From: Aphanomyces cochlioides
Lineage: Eukaryota > Oomycota > Saprolegniomycetes > Saprolegniales > Verrucalvaceae
DNA length: 64,000 bases
Direction of reading: 5' to 3'
NCBI GenBank assembly: GCA_019828595.1
Contig: JAHQRK010000041.1
Coordinates: 186,001 to 250,000, forward strand
Shown here: one piece after another, positions 1 to 10,584 of the stretch
Position numbering within the stretch: position 1 is the first letter of the stretch
How the letters are laid out: every line of letters begins with the position of its first letter
Notes under the pieces: model-generated
The model's database searches: none
The model's input: the letters and a program-made list of their open reading frames with translations, nothing else
Told to the model about the DNA's origin: nothing
Position numbers and translations under genes: made by a program

Positions 1-1394
1 TTCTTTCTTTTGCCTGTAGTTTGAACTTCAGTCCATTCCTTGTTGCTGTCTCGGGTCGTTTTCTGCCGTTTGGCAGTGGATGTCGAGACAGCGGCGTCTC
101 CCCGTAGGCGGTGAGGGGTTGCGTGAAGTCCATGTTGGGTGGCGATTACATCGAGGTCAAGGCGCGCGAGCTTCTTGTCACGGTAAAACCATCCTTGACC
201 AAACACGCGGAGGCACCGACCCTTGAAAATGAATTCTTCAATTGATCGACCGTCATTGTGCATAGATTCGGGTATAGCTGTCCCTTCAAAATACAAGCGA
301 TAACGAGAGCTAGCCAAGCCAGTCGTCGAGGAAACTGTGGAGTATGAGCCCCACAAAAAGCGCGGCTCAAGCTTTGACATGATGCTGAACATGAGACGTT
401 CTTCATCCTGTCCTTGGAGACCAGATGGGATATCGATGAAATATCCATCAAGTATATGGGGCTCAGTCATGACAAATCTCTGAGAGCTGCCATCCTTTGC
501 CACTTGGATCTTGAGAGAGACTCCACGCAGCTTTTTAAGAGCATCTTCAGAGGCTATGCCCCACTTGAGAAGACGATTGGAGACATCTTTCTCGCACTTG
601 ATGACATCGACAAATGCATCGTCCAAATCAAGCGCTTGGTTGTCAAACAATAGAGATGTCATTGCCTTGGAGATGTCGATGTATTTGGTGTATTGGCCAG
701 TGGACATTTGTAGCCAGCCAACAACATCTCTGGGGGAATGTTTTTGGATGGGCAAAGTGTCGTCAAACGTGAGAGATCCTGTCGCGCGTTTTTGCAACAA
801 GGACGCCAGCTCGGCCATAGTTGGTCGATAATGGCCGACGTCACTGTTCCGCTGAGCCTTGGCAGATTTAGCTCTCTGCTTGGCTTGGAATTCCCACACG
901 CATTCGTTTGGCTTTTTGGTCGAGGTGTTCGACTCGGGTGGTATTGGCACGGAGCGTGTTGTAGCAGGAGGCGAGGCATCGATTTGAGCTTCAGGCTCCA
1001 TTTCCACATCAACATTGGTGTCGCGAATCGATTGGTCTTCAGAGCGCGGCTCCAGCTCAGTGGCTTGAGTAATCGGTGGGGTATGTGGTTGGTTGTTGTT
1101 GGAGATATCCTCTATGTCTTCATCAGGCATCGGAGAAACATTATCCTTGTTGACAGTTTTGTCGCTGGTACGAGCGCTTGGTAATGGCACGCGACCACCG
1201 AGTGTAGCAAGACGTATGGGCGGTTGAGCAGCAGGCGGAGTTTTGTCGATGATTGAGTCAGGTTCATCGTCATCATCATCGTCAACAATCACCTCCATGA
1301 TACTAGAAGCGTCCGAGGTATTGCGAAAGGGAGAGGCAGAAAAAGCTGAGGGCTTGTGTGCATGAGCACGGCTGGAAGAGCGGGTAGTCGCCAT
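1..1394 (-). CDS. Family A ORF1 protein, N-terminal part (runs off window)
   Basis: Start ATG is at 1394-1392 in the context gacaacATGG; the frame is open to the window edge (464 codons). ORF1 proteins of LINEs usually bind element RNA, but no CCHC knuckle or other domain can be named here. Visible are an acidic stretch near residues 35-45 (VDDDDDDEP) and a conserved block in family B as well (FDDTLPIQKH, LFDNQAL, SRYRLYFEGT, FKGRCLRVFGQGW). The copy is informative because it carries three C (GGG on the + strand, 137-139) where A7 has five, so its frame continues into the basic KR-rich region without a break, while A7 is frameshifted. Whether the remainder is intact cannot be seen. Confidence 0.85.
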   Translation of the reverse strand, partial: MATTRSSSRAHAHKPSAFSASPFRNTSDASSIMEVIVDDDDDDEPDSIIDKTPPAAQPPIRLATLGGRVPLPSARTSDKTVNKDNVSPMPDEDIEDISNNNQPHTPPITQATELEPRSEDQSIRDTNVDVEMEPEAQIDASPPATTRSVPIPPESNTSTKKPNECVWEFQAKQRAKSAKAQRNSDVGHYRPTMAELASLLQKRATGSLTFDDTLPIQKHSPRDVVGWLQMSTGQYTKYIDISKAMTSLLFDNQALDLDDAFVDVIKCEKDVSNRLLKWGIASEDALKKLRGVSLKIQVAKDGSSQRFVMTEPHILDGYFIDIPSGLQGQDEERLMFSIMSKLEPRFLWGSYSTVSSTTGLASSRYRLYFEGTAIPESMHNDGRSIEEFIFKGRCLRVFGQGWFYRDKKLARLDLDVIATQHGLHATPHRLRGDAAVSTSTAKRQKTTRDSNKEWTEVQTTGKRK

Positions 1395-1447
1395 GTTGTC
1401 AGTTTTGGACAGTGGTACTGCGGGGTAGCTGGCAAATTGGAAACTGA
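1..1447 (-). mobile_element. Family A retrotransposon copy A1, 5' part
   Basis: This is the 5' end of a family A non-LTR element, running leftwards off the window edge. It abuts the 5' end of the tRNA-Asn gene at 1448. Read on the minus strand it begins TCAGTTTCCAATTTGCC, a few bases longer than A7 (which starts at TCCAATTTGCC), so it probably represents the complete 5' end. It holds a 5' UTR of about 53 nt and then ORF1. Its 3' end and second target duplication lie outside the window. Confidence 0.92.
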
Positions 1448-1520
1448 TCCTCTATAGCTCAGTTGGTAGAGCGTACGGCTGTTAACCGTAAGGTCGCAGG
1501 TTCGAACCCTGCTGGAGGAG
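1448..1520 (+). tRNA. tRNA-Asn (GTT)
   Basis: A 73-nt cloverleaf with a 7-bp acceptor stem (TCCTCTA with TGGAGGA, one T-G wobble), a 4-bp D stem (GCTC/GAGC), an anticodon stem TACGG/CCGTA with loop CTGTTAA giving anticodon GTT, a 5-nt variable loop and a T arm GCAGG-TTCGAAC-CCTGC. The discriminator is G and no CCA is encoded. A-box sequence TAGCTCAGTTGG and B-box GGTTCGAACCC are the internal Pol III promoter. TTTT at 1524-1527 and again at 1533-1536 can terminate transcription. There is no intron. The 5' flank has been replaced by element A1, whose insertion duplicated nt 1-14 of this gene. Confidence 0.97.
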
Positions 1521-2472
1521 TTCTTTTCTCTCTTTTGCATATCCATAACTGATCACCAATACAAATACTGACGTGTAGATTCTCGGCATGTCTTCTTCGA
1601 GTCAACATATGCGTAAATAAGAAGACTATGTCACGCCAATCCAATACCAGTCCTTTATCTCCAATATGATGTGGAATGGCCTCAAAATTGCTGCTCATCA
1701 ACTAGTGCGCAAGTCATTGCAGAATACATAAGAGAAACTCCAATGAGCGATTCTCTGACAGCAACAGATGTGCGCCACGCTAACTTGGCTTGTATTGGAC
1801 TTGAGGAGAGATCACTCATATGGTGTCTTTTAGACTTTGTCAACTGATATCTTAGACAACGGATCACGGTCGTCAAGAGCGACCTAGAGACAAGTATTCC
1901 ATTGACTTGGTTTGAAATATCATAGCACATGGATGTACTCACTCCATTACCTTGTTCTTTGCATAGAATGTGATCGTCTCCAATGTGGACTGTGTCAAAT
2001 TTCGGTGGTATACATGGACATATTTTCACGACGTTAACATCGATCGAAATCAATCCATATACCGCATCTCAAGACCACAATCGTAACATTCCTACCATTT
2101 TATGCAGCTTGCTGCCAAACATATTCTGGAGAAAGTTCTGTCGCATATGTGTGTGATATTGCTGTTATGCATCTGTGTGAATCGTTTCTTGGCTTGTCGA
2201 CTGACAGCGCCAACAAAGCAGAAATGACACAGACTTGAAATAGTTGTGAAGATAGTCTCAATTACAGTATTGAGATATTTACAAACACGACAAATGATAT
2301 CATTAAAAGGTGCACAGCAGAATAAAACGTGTCCATTCTTTCCTCGCGTCTTAATCAAAGATGTCAGAAGCTACTCATTCTATAGACTTGATGTGAAAGC
2401 TATTGCGAGTTGGATGTGTTTGTTGCGATCACGTCGATAAGTTGGAAGGGATATGCAAAAGAGAGAAAAGAA
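1521..2472. repeat. Spacer A of the tRNA-Asn array (952 bp)
   Basis: This sequence separates the 3' ends of two convergent tRNA-Asn genes and recurs seven more times in the window at exactly 952 bp. Its two ends form an inverted repeat of 24 bp carrying the Pol III terminator T-runs, so the tRNA and its 3' flank are mirrored. Small open frames of 60-125 codons exist inside but show no recognisable protein, start mostly at non-ATG codons and are better seen as chance. I see no other gene in it. Confidence 0.85.
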
Positions 2473-2545
2473 CTCCTCCAGCAGGGTTCGAACCTGCGAC
2501 CTTACGGTTAACAGCCGTACGCTCTACCAACTGAGCTATAGAGGA
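2473..2545 (-). tRNA. tRNA-Asn (GTT)
   Basis: Identical in sequence to the gene at 1448-1520, in opposite orientation. Its mature 5' end (2545) touches the truncated element A2 directly. Confidence 0.97.
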
Positions 2546-4051
2546 ACCCAGCTCGATGAGAGTTACCGTCCCTCAATCCATAGAAGGTGGCAGTACGACA
2601 AGCCTTTAGGCTTGGGAATCCCCCACATTGCATCGAGGCTGCGAACACAACGCCTTCTTCGTTTACAGCTCTTTATGTCTGCCGATTCTCCTGGTGAAAT
2701 CCTGGTGTGGAAGAAACTTGTACAGCGACAATTTAGCCGCACAATACATCAGTTATTCCGAGACAGTCACCCATTCGATTTTCTTTCATACTACCCAAAT
2801 GCAAGCTCCAAGTGGCTTTTGCTTCGCGAGCTCCATCCACTGTGGCTTGATACTTGGAAACATTGGTCAGCCACAGACATGAGTAAGCGAATCGGCGTGC
2901 CTCCAAATCTCGACACGGTACTGAACCTCCCGGTATGGCTCACAGCCTACGACGCAATGCACTTCGGCTCTGCTAAGATGTTAGCAAATGTCGTGAAAGA
3001 TGAAGACATGCGTCTCTGGTGCCGCCACGGGGCCAAAAATGGTCTCAGATGCCTGAAGGATTTCCTGACCCCACATGGCGCTTGGCCAACAGAGACCATG
3101 TTCGTGAACCGAATGTCGTCGAACAATCCAGCTGCCCAAGTTTGTCTAAACCAGGACGGAGTCATGGACTTTGCCACATTGCCCCGCACAACCGACATTT
3201 ACAATCAACTCACACGAATCTTCGACAAAGTTGTTCGATCGTTTGACATTCGGCAAGGGTCGCCACTGCCTAATGTCCCGACTTGTCAACATCCGTTTAC
3301 AGCCAGAATCAAGGATGCTGATTTACCTTTCGAGTCGTGGCCCAAGAAAAACGTGGTGCATTTAGCTTACCACGCCCCCCAGACTGAAGCTATACATCCT
3401 ATGAAGACTACGACAAGAACTGACAAAGACATAGCAAAGTATATCCGTCTCATTCGTACTGTGTGTAATCTACCTCCACCTGTTCAAGGCGATGTATGGT
3501 TTCGATTGCACATGAAGATGTTACCCGTCAACTCGAGGTTTTCCTATATGCAGATCCAAAACCCTGACGCTATTTGTTGTGTCTATGAAGATTGCTCGGA
3601 TGTTGAGACTTTTCATCATGCCTTCCATACATGTCATCATGTACATCAAGTTTGGATGTTCCAAGAGCGAGCATGGAGAGCTTATGGTGTTAAGTTTGAT
3701 TGGGCAACCACCACGAATATCAGTCGCTTCAAGACCAATACGCGAGGAAAACACCTGCATGACGCATTATTCAAATTATGGTCCCTCCTTTGTGCTTCCA
3801 TCACGTACTCCTTATGGACTCAAAGAAATGCAACCAAGTTCGATGGCAAAAGGCCTCTACCGATTTTACTATGGAACGAGATTATATTTGTCAGTTGGAC
3901 AGCTTCCATCAGGCGAACAATTCGTTTGCTCTCGCCTGACGACTTCGACTATCGAAACATCATCGAAGCGGTCTCAGTCCTTTTCTCTCAAGCTGGATAC
4001 AACGAGCTATTCGAAAAATATCCCATGTCTTTTCGAGTTGAACACCAGTAA
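2546..4051 (+). pseudogene. ORF2 C-terminal fragment (family A)
   Basis: Matches residues from about 870 to the end of the A7 ORF2. It is open in frame, but the endonuclease and all reverse transcriptase catalytic motifs are missing. The C-terminal CCHC-type knuckle (C-x4-C-x7-H-x4-C in CCVYEDCSDVETFHHAFHTC) is retained. The frame is open further upstream only by reading through the antisense of the tRNA, which is not meaningful. There is no obvious start; it is a dead fragment. Confidence 0.9.
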
Positions 4052-4264
4052 TTTGATTACAAGCCCCAGCTGTATTCTTGACTTGGTATCCCAGCTGAAT
4101 TTTTGATTGGGAATCCTGGCGACCATCACTCACGATCCGCGCAAAACATTTCACTGCCCAATCAAATCGTGCCTGACTCAAGTGTCGCAACTGAGAATAA
4201 GTTCAGTGAGAATCTCAAAACAATTCTCCAAGACTCACTTTTGATTTTACCCAAGACAACAACA

Positions 4265-5473
4265 ATGGAAGCTTCAACGATTTTCACTGCCGATAGCGTA
4301 CTCCCCGCGCAGACGTCGAGACCCATAACTACACGAGGTGTGGGGAGCTCGATGTCTCCAGGGATTACTCTTGAGGGAGTGGATGGAGTTGAGATTTCTG
4401 TACCTATGACGCAAGACACTCGTCCTTCAAGTCCAGTTACAACTGAAGAACACCAATTTACTCCTGATATGTCCATTTTGAACTCGAGCACCCGCGAATT
4501 TGACCCCTTGGGCAATGACAATGGATCTCCGCTACCATCCCTCATGGATCTATTGGACGATGTTTCTGTTCCAGCCAGGCCACAAACGAATGCGACAACG
4601 GCTGATGCCCCAACCAACCGCCCACGCACTCTGCGAATTCCAACCGACGATGATGACATCGATGAAGTGTTGTTTATCGATGACCACCGCGAAGTGGCAT
4701 CAATGCGAAATCGAATTTCAACTATTCAATACCAAGTCAACTGGAAGTTTCAACGCCCGGATGGACTCGACAAAGACTGGTTCGACGAAAAAGACCTCAG
4801 CGGGTGTCAAGAAGCCGTGGCGATGTACCAACGATGGCGACAAGCTGGAGCCCACTTCCTCACGAACACTGGTCTCGCCCCAACGCTTGCTGAATTTCGA
4901 GCGATGGATCCTCTGTGGCTAGAAATTGGCAACAACAGTGACAAATCTTGTCTTGCGGCTGCAATCCGAATCGTTGCTACCAATTTGAATGTCTCCAATT
5001 TTGAGCTCAGCGAAGAAGTCATTTCGGGTTTCAAAGAGGCCCATGGAGTTCCTCAAGACGCGGGCATTCCCCCTTCCAAGATGCATGATTTTCTCAAGCT
5101 GGCATACACACATGGATTCCACTACAACGACGCCATATTCTCCCGTCAACTGCTCAAGCAATCGGTGGGTGATCCAATTCGTGATATCTGTAGAGCGATA
5201 TTGGATGAGCCTGACGGAGAATTCTTGGTTGTTTCTGTCACTGATTCAACATCCCATTGCTGGGTCCTCGCCAAGCGATACAAGCGCTGCATAGACCGAA
5301 GTCTATGTATGATCCAAGACAATGAAAATGTATACCCCCTGGGTCAGATGCCAAGAGTCAGTTTTATCCGACATATTCGCCGTGTTAGCTTACAAACACC
5401 GAAGAAATCGAAGTCCCAACGTCGAAGCGAATCAAGAAAACGAAAAGCCAAATTGATTTCCAATTCAGCCTAG
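4265..5473 (+). CDS. ORF3: chromodomain-like and cysteine-peptidase-like protein (6-bp deletion copy)
   Basis: 402 codons from ATG at 4265 (context acaacaATGG). It is the same protein as A7 ORF3, except that an in-frame deletion of TCATCC between 4414 and 4415 removes two serines in the N-terminal disordered region (MTQSSDTR becomes MTQDTR). The chromodomain-like segment, the Cys-His-Asp residues of the peptidase-like segment and the basic tail are all present. An in-frame indel in an otherwise open frame is compatible with, but does not prove, selection on the protein. Confidence 0.8.
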   Translation: MEASTIFTADSVLPAQTSRPITTRGVGSSMSPGITLEGVDGVEISVPMTQDTRPSSPVTTEEHQFTPDMSILNSSTREFDPLGNDNGSPLPSLMDLLDDVSVPARPQTNATTADAPTNRPRTLRIPTDDDDIDEVLFIDDHREVASMRNRISTIQYQVNWKFQRPDGLDKDWFDEKDLSGCQEAVAMYQRWRQAGAHFLTNTGLAPTLAEFRAMDPLWLEIGNNSDKSCLAAAIRIVATNLNVSNFELSEEVISGFKEAHGVPQDAGIPPSKMHDFLKLAYTHGFHYNDAIFSRQLLKQSVGDPIRDICRAILDEPDGEFLVVSVTDSTSHCWVLAKRYKRCIDRSLCMIQDNENVYPLGQMPRVSFIRHIRRVSLQTPKKSKSQRRSESRKRKAKLISNSA

Positions 5474-5551
5474 CAGTTGGAAATGGGATGAGCCTTCGGG
5501 CAATATTAGTTTGTAGTTTACATTAACTACAAATAGACTCCCCATTGACAT

Positions 5552-5565
5552 TGAGCTTTAGAGGA
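5552..5565 (-). repeat. Target duplication, mutated (right side of A2)
   Basis: TGAGCTTTAGAGGA, which is tRNA-Asn nt 14-1 with one A-to-T change at 5558. It is an orphan 5' tRNA fragment followed by the start of spacer B. Confidence 0.9.
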
Positions 5566-5841
5566 TTCCATACTATACTTCCCTCACCGTTTCAAACATA
5601 CACTCATACAATCCTTTCCACTGCAAACAACCACCACGGACACAGACATTATGCACATCGTAACCAAACACACGTCAATCAAAACAAACACTTTACACTC
5701 CAATCTCTCCACAAAAACACGATTCGACCAATGGACATCAAAATTTCACATGGACATGATACCCGTCTAAAATACGCGAGCAGTGTGTTTGTTGCGATCA
5801 CGTCGATAAGTTGGAAGGGATATGCAAAAGAGAGAAAAGAA
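5566..5841. repeat. Rearranged spacer B/spacer A junction
   Basis: A 276-bp composite. The first 47 bp are the left end of spacer B. Within the shared ACATACACTCATACAAT it switches to the reverse complement of the right end of spacer B, continuing to about 5784 (CGCGAGCAGT). It then jumps, with about 1 nt of overlap, to the last 58 bp of spacer A (TGTGTTTGTTGCGATC onward). One tRNA(+) and most of both spacers are therefore missing, leaving two tRNA(-) genes in succession. Confidence 0.85.
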
Positions 5842-5914
5842 CTCCTCCAGCAGGGTTCGAACCTGCGACCTTACGGTTAACAGCCGTACGCTCTACCAAC
5901 TGAGCTATAGAGGA
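5842..5914 (-). tRNA. tRNA-Asn (GTT)
   Basis: Same 73-nt sequence as the other copies. Only 58 bp of spacer A remain downstream of its 3' end, but the terminator T-runs (AAAA on this strand) are kept. Its 5' end abuts element A3. Confidence 0.97.
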
Positions 5915-5915
5915 T

Positions 5916-8818
5916 GGACTCAAGGTTCCTATCACGACGGTCAACGTCGATGGCATTCCCGTGTCTGATCCTACCACTATCAAAGAGAGATTCACTGCCC
6001 ATTGGAAGGCAATAATGACTACCACTCGTGGCGAACAACCTCGGCTAAACCGGGCGAGGCGGAGGGCTGTCATACGGTTTATCTCCCGCAAACTCAATGA
6101 TGAGCAACGCGAGGAGCTAGACAGACCTATCACAGCAGCCGAGCTGTGTAGTGCTCTCAAGACAATGAGTCCAAACAAGTCTCCTGGTCCTGATGGATGG
6201 CCAGCGGCCTTCTTCCAAGTAGCACCCGAGGCTTTCTCCGAAATCCTGGTCAGGGTCTTCAACTACCAACTTCACCACCACGGTAAACTACTCCTTCAAC
6301 AAAGGCGTAGTGCTGTGGCTCTGCTCTTCAAAGCTGGTGATCGAGGCGATCCTGGAAACTACCGACCTATTGCACTCATGTCAGTGGAGGTGAAGATACT
6401 ATCCCGTGCCCTCGCTTATCGCCTGGCTACAGTAGCTCCTCATCTCATTCACCCAAGTCAAGCTGGCTTTGTCCCAGGACGACGGCTGCATGACCACGTC
6501 CTGCTTGTGCAAACTTTGCAAACGTTTTGCACCAACGAAGATCACGACTACTATGCAACATTCCTTGACTTTTCGAAAGCGTACGACATGGTGGATCGAG
6601 AATTCATGCTTGATGTGCTGAGAGAAGTCAACACTGGTGATGGTTTCATTGCGTGGGTAGCTCTTTTGTACGACTCACCTTTGGTCCAGATCATCTTCAA
6701 TGGCGAGCTTGGCCCTAAGATCCGACCTACCCGAGGCGTCAAACAAGGCTGTCCTTTATCATGCCTACTGTTCGTCCTATACCTAGAACCTCTTGGTGAG
6801 ATGCTCCGAGCGTCCCCACATCTTGGAATCGCTCTCCCCCACGACTCAGTTATTACGAGTATATTCTTTGCCGACGACTCGACGTTGTTATCAAACTCGC
6901 TGCAATCTGCTGTGGAGCAAATGGCAATTGTGGAAGAGTTTTGCACGGCTTCAGGGGCCCGTCTGAATCGTTCCAAGTGCATGACCTTGGTTCTCAACGA
7001 CCATCTCGATCAAGAAGACATCGAAGCAGATGGTTTGCTCAATATCGTACCAACTGGTCAGTGTACGAAATATCTTGGTATTCTCTTTGGCCATCGACTT
7101 TCGGCTGACTCCCAACTTCAAAAACTCAACGACAAATTCATCTCGTCCTTTCAACTATGGGGTAAACGAGCAAGGACATTGCAGGGCCGAAAGCTTATTG
7201 CCTCCACGATGTTGCTATCTATGTTGTGGCATGTAACAGCCGTTGTACCTGTGCCTCCTGCTATGGTCGTTACGTGGCAACAAATGTTAAACAAGTTCAT
7301 ACTTTGCCGCAAGACCCAGCTCGATGAGAGTTACCGTCCCTCAATCCATAGAAGGTGGCAGTACGACAAGCCTTTAGGCTTGGGAATCCCCCACATTGCA
7401 TCGAGGCTGCGAACACAACGCCTTCTTCGTTTACAGCTCTTTATGTCTGCCGATTCTCCTGGTGAAATCCTGGTGTGGAAGAAACTTGTACAGCGACAAT
7501 TTAGCCGCACAATACATCAGTTATTCCGAGACAGTCACCCATTCGATTTTCTTTCATACTACCCAAATGCAAGCTCCAAGTGGCTTTTGCTTCGCGAGCT
7601 CCATCCACTGTGGCTTGATACTTGGAAACATTGGTCAGCCACAGACATGAGTAAGCGAATCGGCGTGCCTCCAAATCTCGACACGGTACTGAACCTCCCG
7701 GTATGGCTCACAGCCTACGACGCAATGCACTTCGGCTCTGCTAAGATGTTAGCAAATGTCGTGAAAGATGAAGACATGCGTCTCTGGTGCCGCCACGGGG
7801 CCAAAAATGGTCTCAGATGCCTGAAGGATTTCCTGACCCCACATGGCGCTTGGCCAACAGAGACCATGTTCGTGAACCGAATGTCGTCGAACAATCCAGC
7901 TGCCCAAGTTTGTCTAAACCAGGACGGAGTCATGGACTTTGCCACATTGCCCCGCACAACCGACATTTACAATCAACTCACACGAATCTTCGACAAAGTT
8001 GTTCGATCGTTTGACATTCGGCAAGGGTCGCCACTGCCTAATGTCCCGACTTGTCAACATCCGTTTACAGCCAGAATCAAGGATGCTGATTTACCTTTCG
8101 AGTCGTGGCCCAAGAAAAACGTGGTGCATTTAGCTTACCACGCCCCCAGACTGAAGCTATACATCCTATGAAGACTACGACAAGAACTGACAAAGACATA
8201 GCAAAGTATATCCGTCTCATTCGTACTGTGTGTAATCTACCTCCACCTGTTCAAGGCGATGTATGGTTTCGATTGCACATGAAGATGTTACCCGTCAACT
8301 CGAGGTTTTCCTATATGCAGATCCAAAACCCTGACGCTATTTGTTGTGTCTATGAAGATTGCTCGGATGTTGAGACTTTTCATCATGCCTTCCATACATG
8401 TCATCATGTACATCAAGTTTGGATGTTCCAAGAGCGAGCATGGAGAGCTTATGGTGTTAAGTTTGATTGGGCAACCACCACGAATATCAGTCGCTTCAAG
8501 ACCAATACGCGAGGAAAACACCTGCATGACGCATTATTCAAATTATGGTCCCTCCTTTGTGCTTCCATCACGTACTCCTTATGGACTCAAAGAAATGCAA
8601 CCAAGTTCGATGGCAAAAGGCCTCTACCGATTTTACTATGGAACGAGATTATATTTGTCAGTTGGACAGCTTCCATCAGGCGAACAATTCGTTTGCTCTC
8701 GCCTGACGACTTCGACTATCGAAACATCATCGAAGCGGTCTCAGTCCTTTTCTCTCAAGCTGGATACAACGAGCTATTCGAAAAATATCCCATGTCTTTT
8801 CGAGTTGAACACCAGTAA
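5916..8818 (+). pseudogene. ORF2 fragment with RT domain, frameshifted (family A)
   Basis: Lacks the N-terminal endonuclease but keeps the whole reverse transcriptase (LDFSKAYDMVD, PTRGVKQGCPLS, FADDS) and the C-terminal region. The frame breaks at 8143-8147, where a run of six C found in A2 and A7 is five C here. The sequence resumes in another frame and runs through the CCHC knuckle to the stop at 8818. This copy is dead both by 5' truncation and by the 1-nt deletion. Confidence 0.92.
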
Positions 8819-9031
8819 TTTGATTACAAGCCCCAGCTGTATTCTTGACTTGGTATCCCAGCTGAATTTTTGATTGGGAATCCTGGCGACCATCACTCAC
8901 GATCCGCGCAAAACATTTCACTGCCCAATCAAATCGTGCCTGACTCAAGTGTCGCAACTGAGAATAAGTTCAGTGAGAATCTCAAAACAATTCTCCAAGA
9001 CTCACTTTTGATTTTACCCAAGACAACAACA

Positions 9032-10246
9032 ATGGAAGCTTCAACGATTTTCACTGCCGATAGCGTACTCCCCGCGCAGACGTCGAGACCCATAACTACA
9101 CGAGGTGTGGGGAGCTCGATGTCTCCAGGGATTACTCTTGAGGGAGTGGATGGAGTTGAGATTTCTGTACCTATGACGCAATCATCCGACACTCGTCCTT
9201 CAAGTCCAGTTACAACTGAAGAACACCAATTTACTCCTGATATGTCCATTTTGAACTCGAGCACCCGCGAATTTGACCCCTTGGGCAATGACAATGGATC
9301 TCCGCTACCATCCCTCATGGATCTATTGGACGATGTTTCTGTTCCAGCCAGGCCACAAACGAATGCGACAACGGCTGATGCCCCAACCAACCGCCCACGC
9401 ACTCTGCGAATTCCAACCGACGATGATGACATCGATGAAGTGTTGTTTATCGATGACCACCGCGAAGTGGCATCAATGCGAAATCGAATTTCAACTATTC
9501 AATACCAAGTCAACTGGAAGTTTCAACGCCCGGATGGACTCGACAAAGACTGGTTCGACGAAAAAGACCTCAGCGGGTGTCAAGAAGCCGTGGCGATGTA
9601 CCAACGATGGCGACAAGCTGGAGCCCACTTCCTCACGAACACTGGTCTCGCCCCAACGCTTGCTGAATTTCGAGCGATGGATCCTCTGTGGCTAGAAATT
9701 GGCAACAACAGTGACAAATCTTGTCTTGCGGCTGCAATCCGAATCGTTGCTACCAATTTGAATGTCTCCAATTTTGAGCTCAGCGAAGAAGTCATTTCGG
9801 GTTTCAAAGAGGCCCATGGAGTTCCTCAAGACGCGGGCATTCCCCCTTCCAAGATGCATGATTTTCTCAAGCTGGCATACACACATGGATTCCACTACAA
9901 CGACGCCATATTCTCCCGTCAACTGCTCAAGCAATCGGTGGGTGATCCAATTCGTGATATCTGTAGAGCGATATTGGATGAGCCTGACGGAGAATTCTTG
10001 GTTGTTTCTGTCACTGATTCAACATCCCATTGCTGGGTCCTCGCCAAGCGATACAAGCGCTGCATAGACCGAAGTCTATGTATGATCCAAGACAATGAAA
10101 ATGTATACCCCCTGGGTCAGATGCCAAGAGTCAGTTTTATCCGACATATTCGCCGTGTTAGCTTACAAACACCGAAGAAATCGAAGTCCCAACGTCGCAG
10201 CGAATCAAGAAAACGAAAAGCCAAATTGATTTCCAATTCAGCCTAG
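9032..10246 (+). CDS. ORF3: chromodomain-like and cysteine-peptidase-like protein
   Basis: 404 codons from ATG 9032, the full length of ORF3, uninterrupted and essentially the same protein as in A7 (described at 54443). It starts 213 nt after the ORF2 stop. The 78 nt after its own stop are the structured 3' end. Confidence 0.82.
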   Translation: MEASTIFTADSVLPAQTSRPITTRGVGSSMSPGITLEGVDGVEISVPMTQSSDTRPSSPVTTEEHQFTPDMSILNSSTREFDPLGNDNGSPLPSLMDLLDDVSVPARPQTNATTADAPTNRPRTLRIPTDDDDIDEVLFIDDHREVASMRNRISTIQYQVNWKFQRPDGLDKDWFDEKDLSGCQEAVAMYQRWRQAGAHFLTNTGLAPTLAEFRAMDPLWLEIGNNSDKSCLAAAIRIVATNLNVSNFELSEEVISGFKEAHGVPQDAGIPPSKMHDFLKLAYTHGFHYNDAIFSRQLLKQSVGDPIRDICRAILDEPDGEFLVVSVTDSTSHCWVLAKRYKRCIDRSLCMIQDNENVYPLGQMPRVSFIRHIRRVSLQTPKKSKSQRRSESRKRKAKLISNSA

Positions 10247-10324
10247 CAGTTGGAAATGGGATGAGCCTTCGGGCAATATTAGTTTGTAGTTTACATTAAC
10301 TACAAATAGACTCCCCATTGACAT

Positions 10325-10338
10325 TGAGCTATAGAGGA
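10325..10338 (-). repeat. Target duplication between A3 and B1
   Basis: TGAGCTATAGAGGA, exact tRNA nt 14-1. It is the only host sequence left between the two stacked elements. Confidence 0.95.
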
Positions 10339-10584
10339 TCGGGCGTATCGCTATCTGCCATATTGCTTGACACGAGCTTCGGCCTCTTGATTTGGAATAT
10401 CATGGAAACGTTGTATGCCGGCGAAGACGAGAAGTCGCGATACGTCTTGACCACGATCCTGGAATTCCATGAGGCTGGCTCCCTGGACCCCACCTTCGAC
10501 AACCAAGTGATGTTCCAACCCGACACTCAGACACTCATGCTGGGAGATGTTGCGAACGCAACGTCTGTCGCGTTCCGTGGCTAA
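10339..10584 (+). pseudogene. ORF1 C-terminal fragment (family B)
   Basis: The last 81 residues of family B ORF1 (ending SVAFRG) with the natural stop at 10582-10584. It overlaps the start of ORF2 by 38 nt, as in B3. It is truncated by the element's 5' truncation. Confidence 0.9.

Larger units (their letters stand above)
2546..5551 (+). mobile_element. Family A copy A2, 5'-truncated
   Basis: A 3.0-kb copy starting inside ORF2, at the codons for TQLDE, and complete to the 3' terminus (CTCCCCATTGACAT). It lies between a full tRNA-Asn and a slightly mutated target duplication (TGAGCTTTAGAGGA). It retains the last 501 codons of ORF2, all of ORF3 and the structured 3' end. 5' truncation is the normal outcome of incomplete target-primed reverse transcription. 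Confidence 0.93.
5915..10324 (+). mobile_element. Family A copy A3, 5'-truncated
   Basis: A 4.4-kb copy starting just upstream of the reverse transcriptase region of ORF2 (codons GLKVP) and complete to the 3' end. It lies directly against tRNA 5842-5914 on the left. On the right, a 14-bp duplication (10325-10338) is followed immediately by element B1. As the copy nearest the tRNA, it should be the younger of the two insertions. Confidence 0.93.

Noticed and set aside
1682..2358. Open frames of 88-123 codons on the minus strand of spacer A, repeated in every copy
   Set aside because: They recur only because the spacer recurs. They show no recognisable domain and have no coding-like substitution pattern that I can see among copies, so I treat them as chance frames.
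2453..2545. Apparent N-terminal extension of the A2 ORF2 fragment
   Set aside because: It is the antisense of the tRNA-Asn gene read by chance in frame. The same extension appears in front of several truncated copies.
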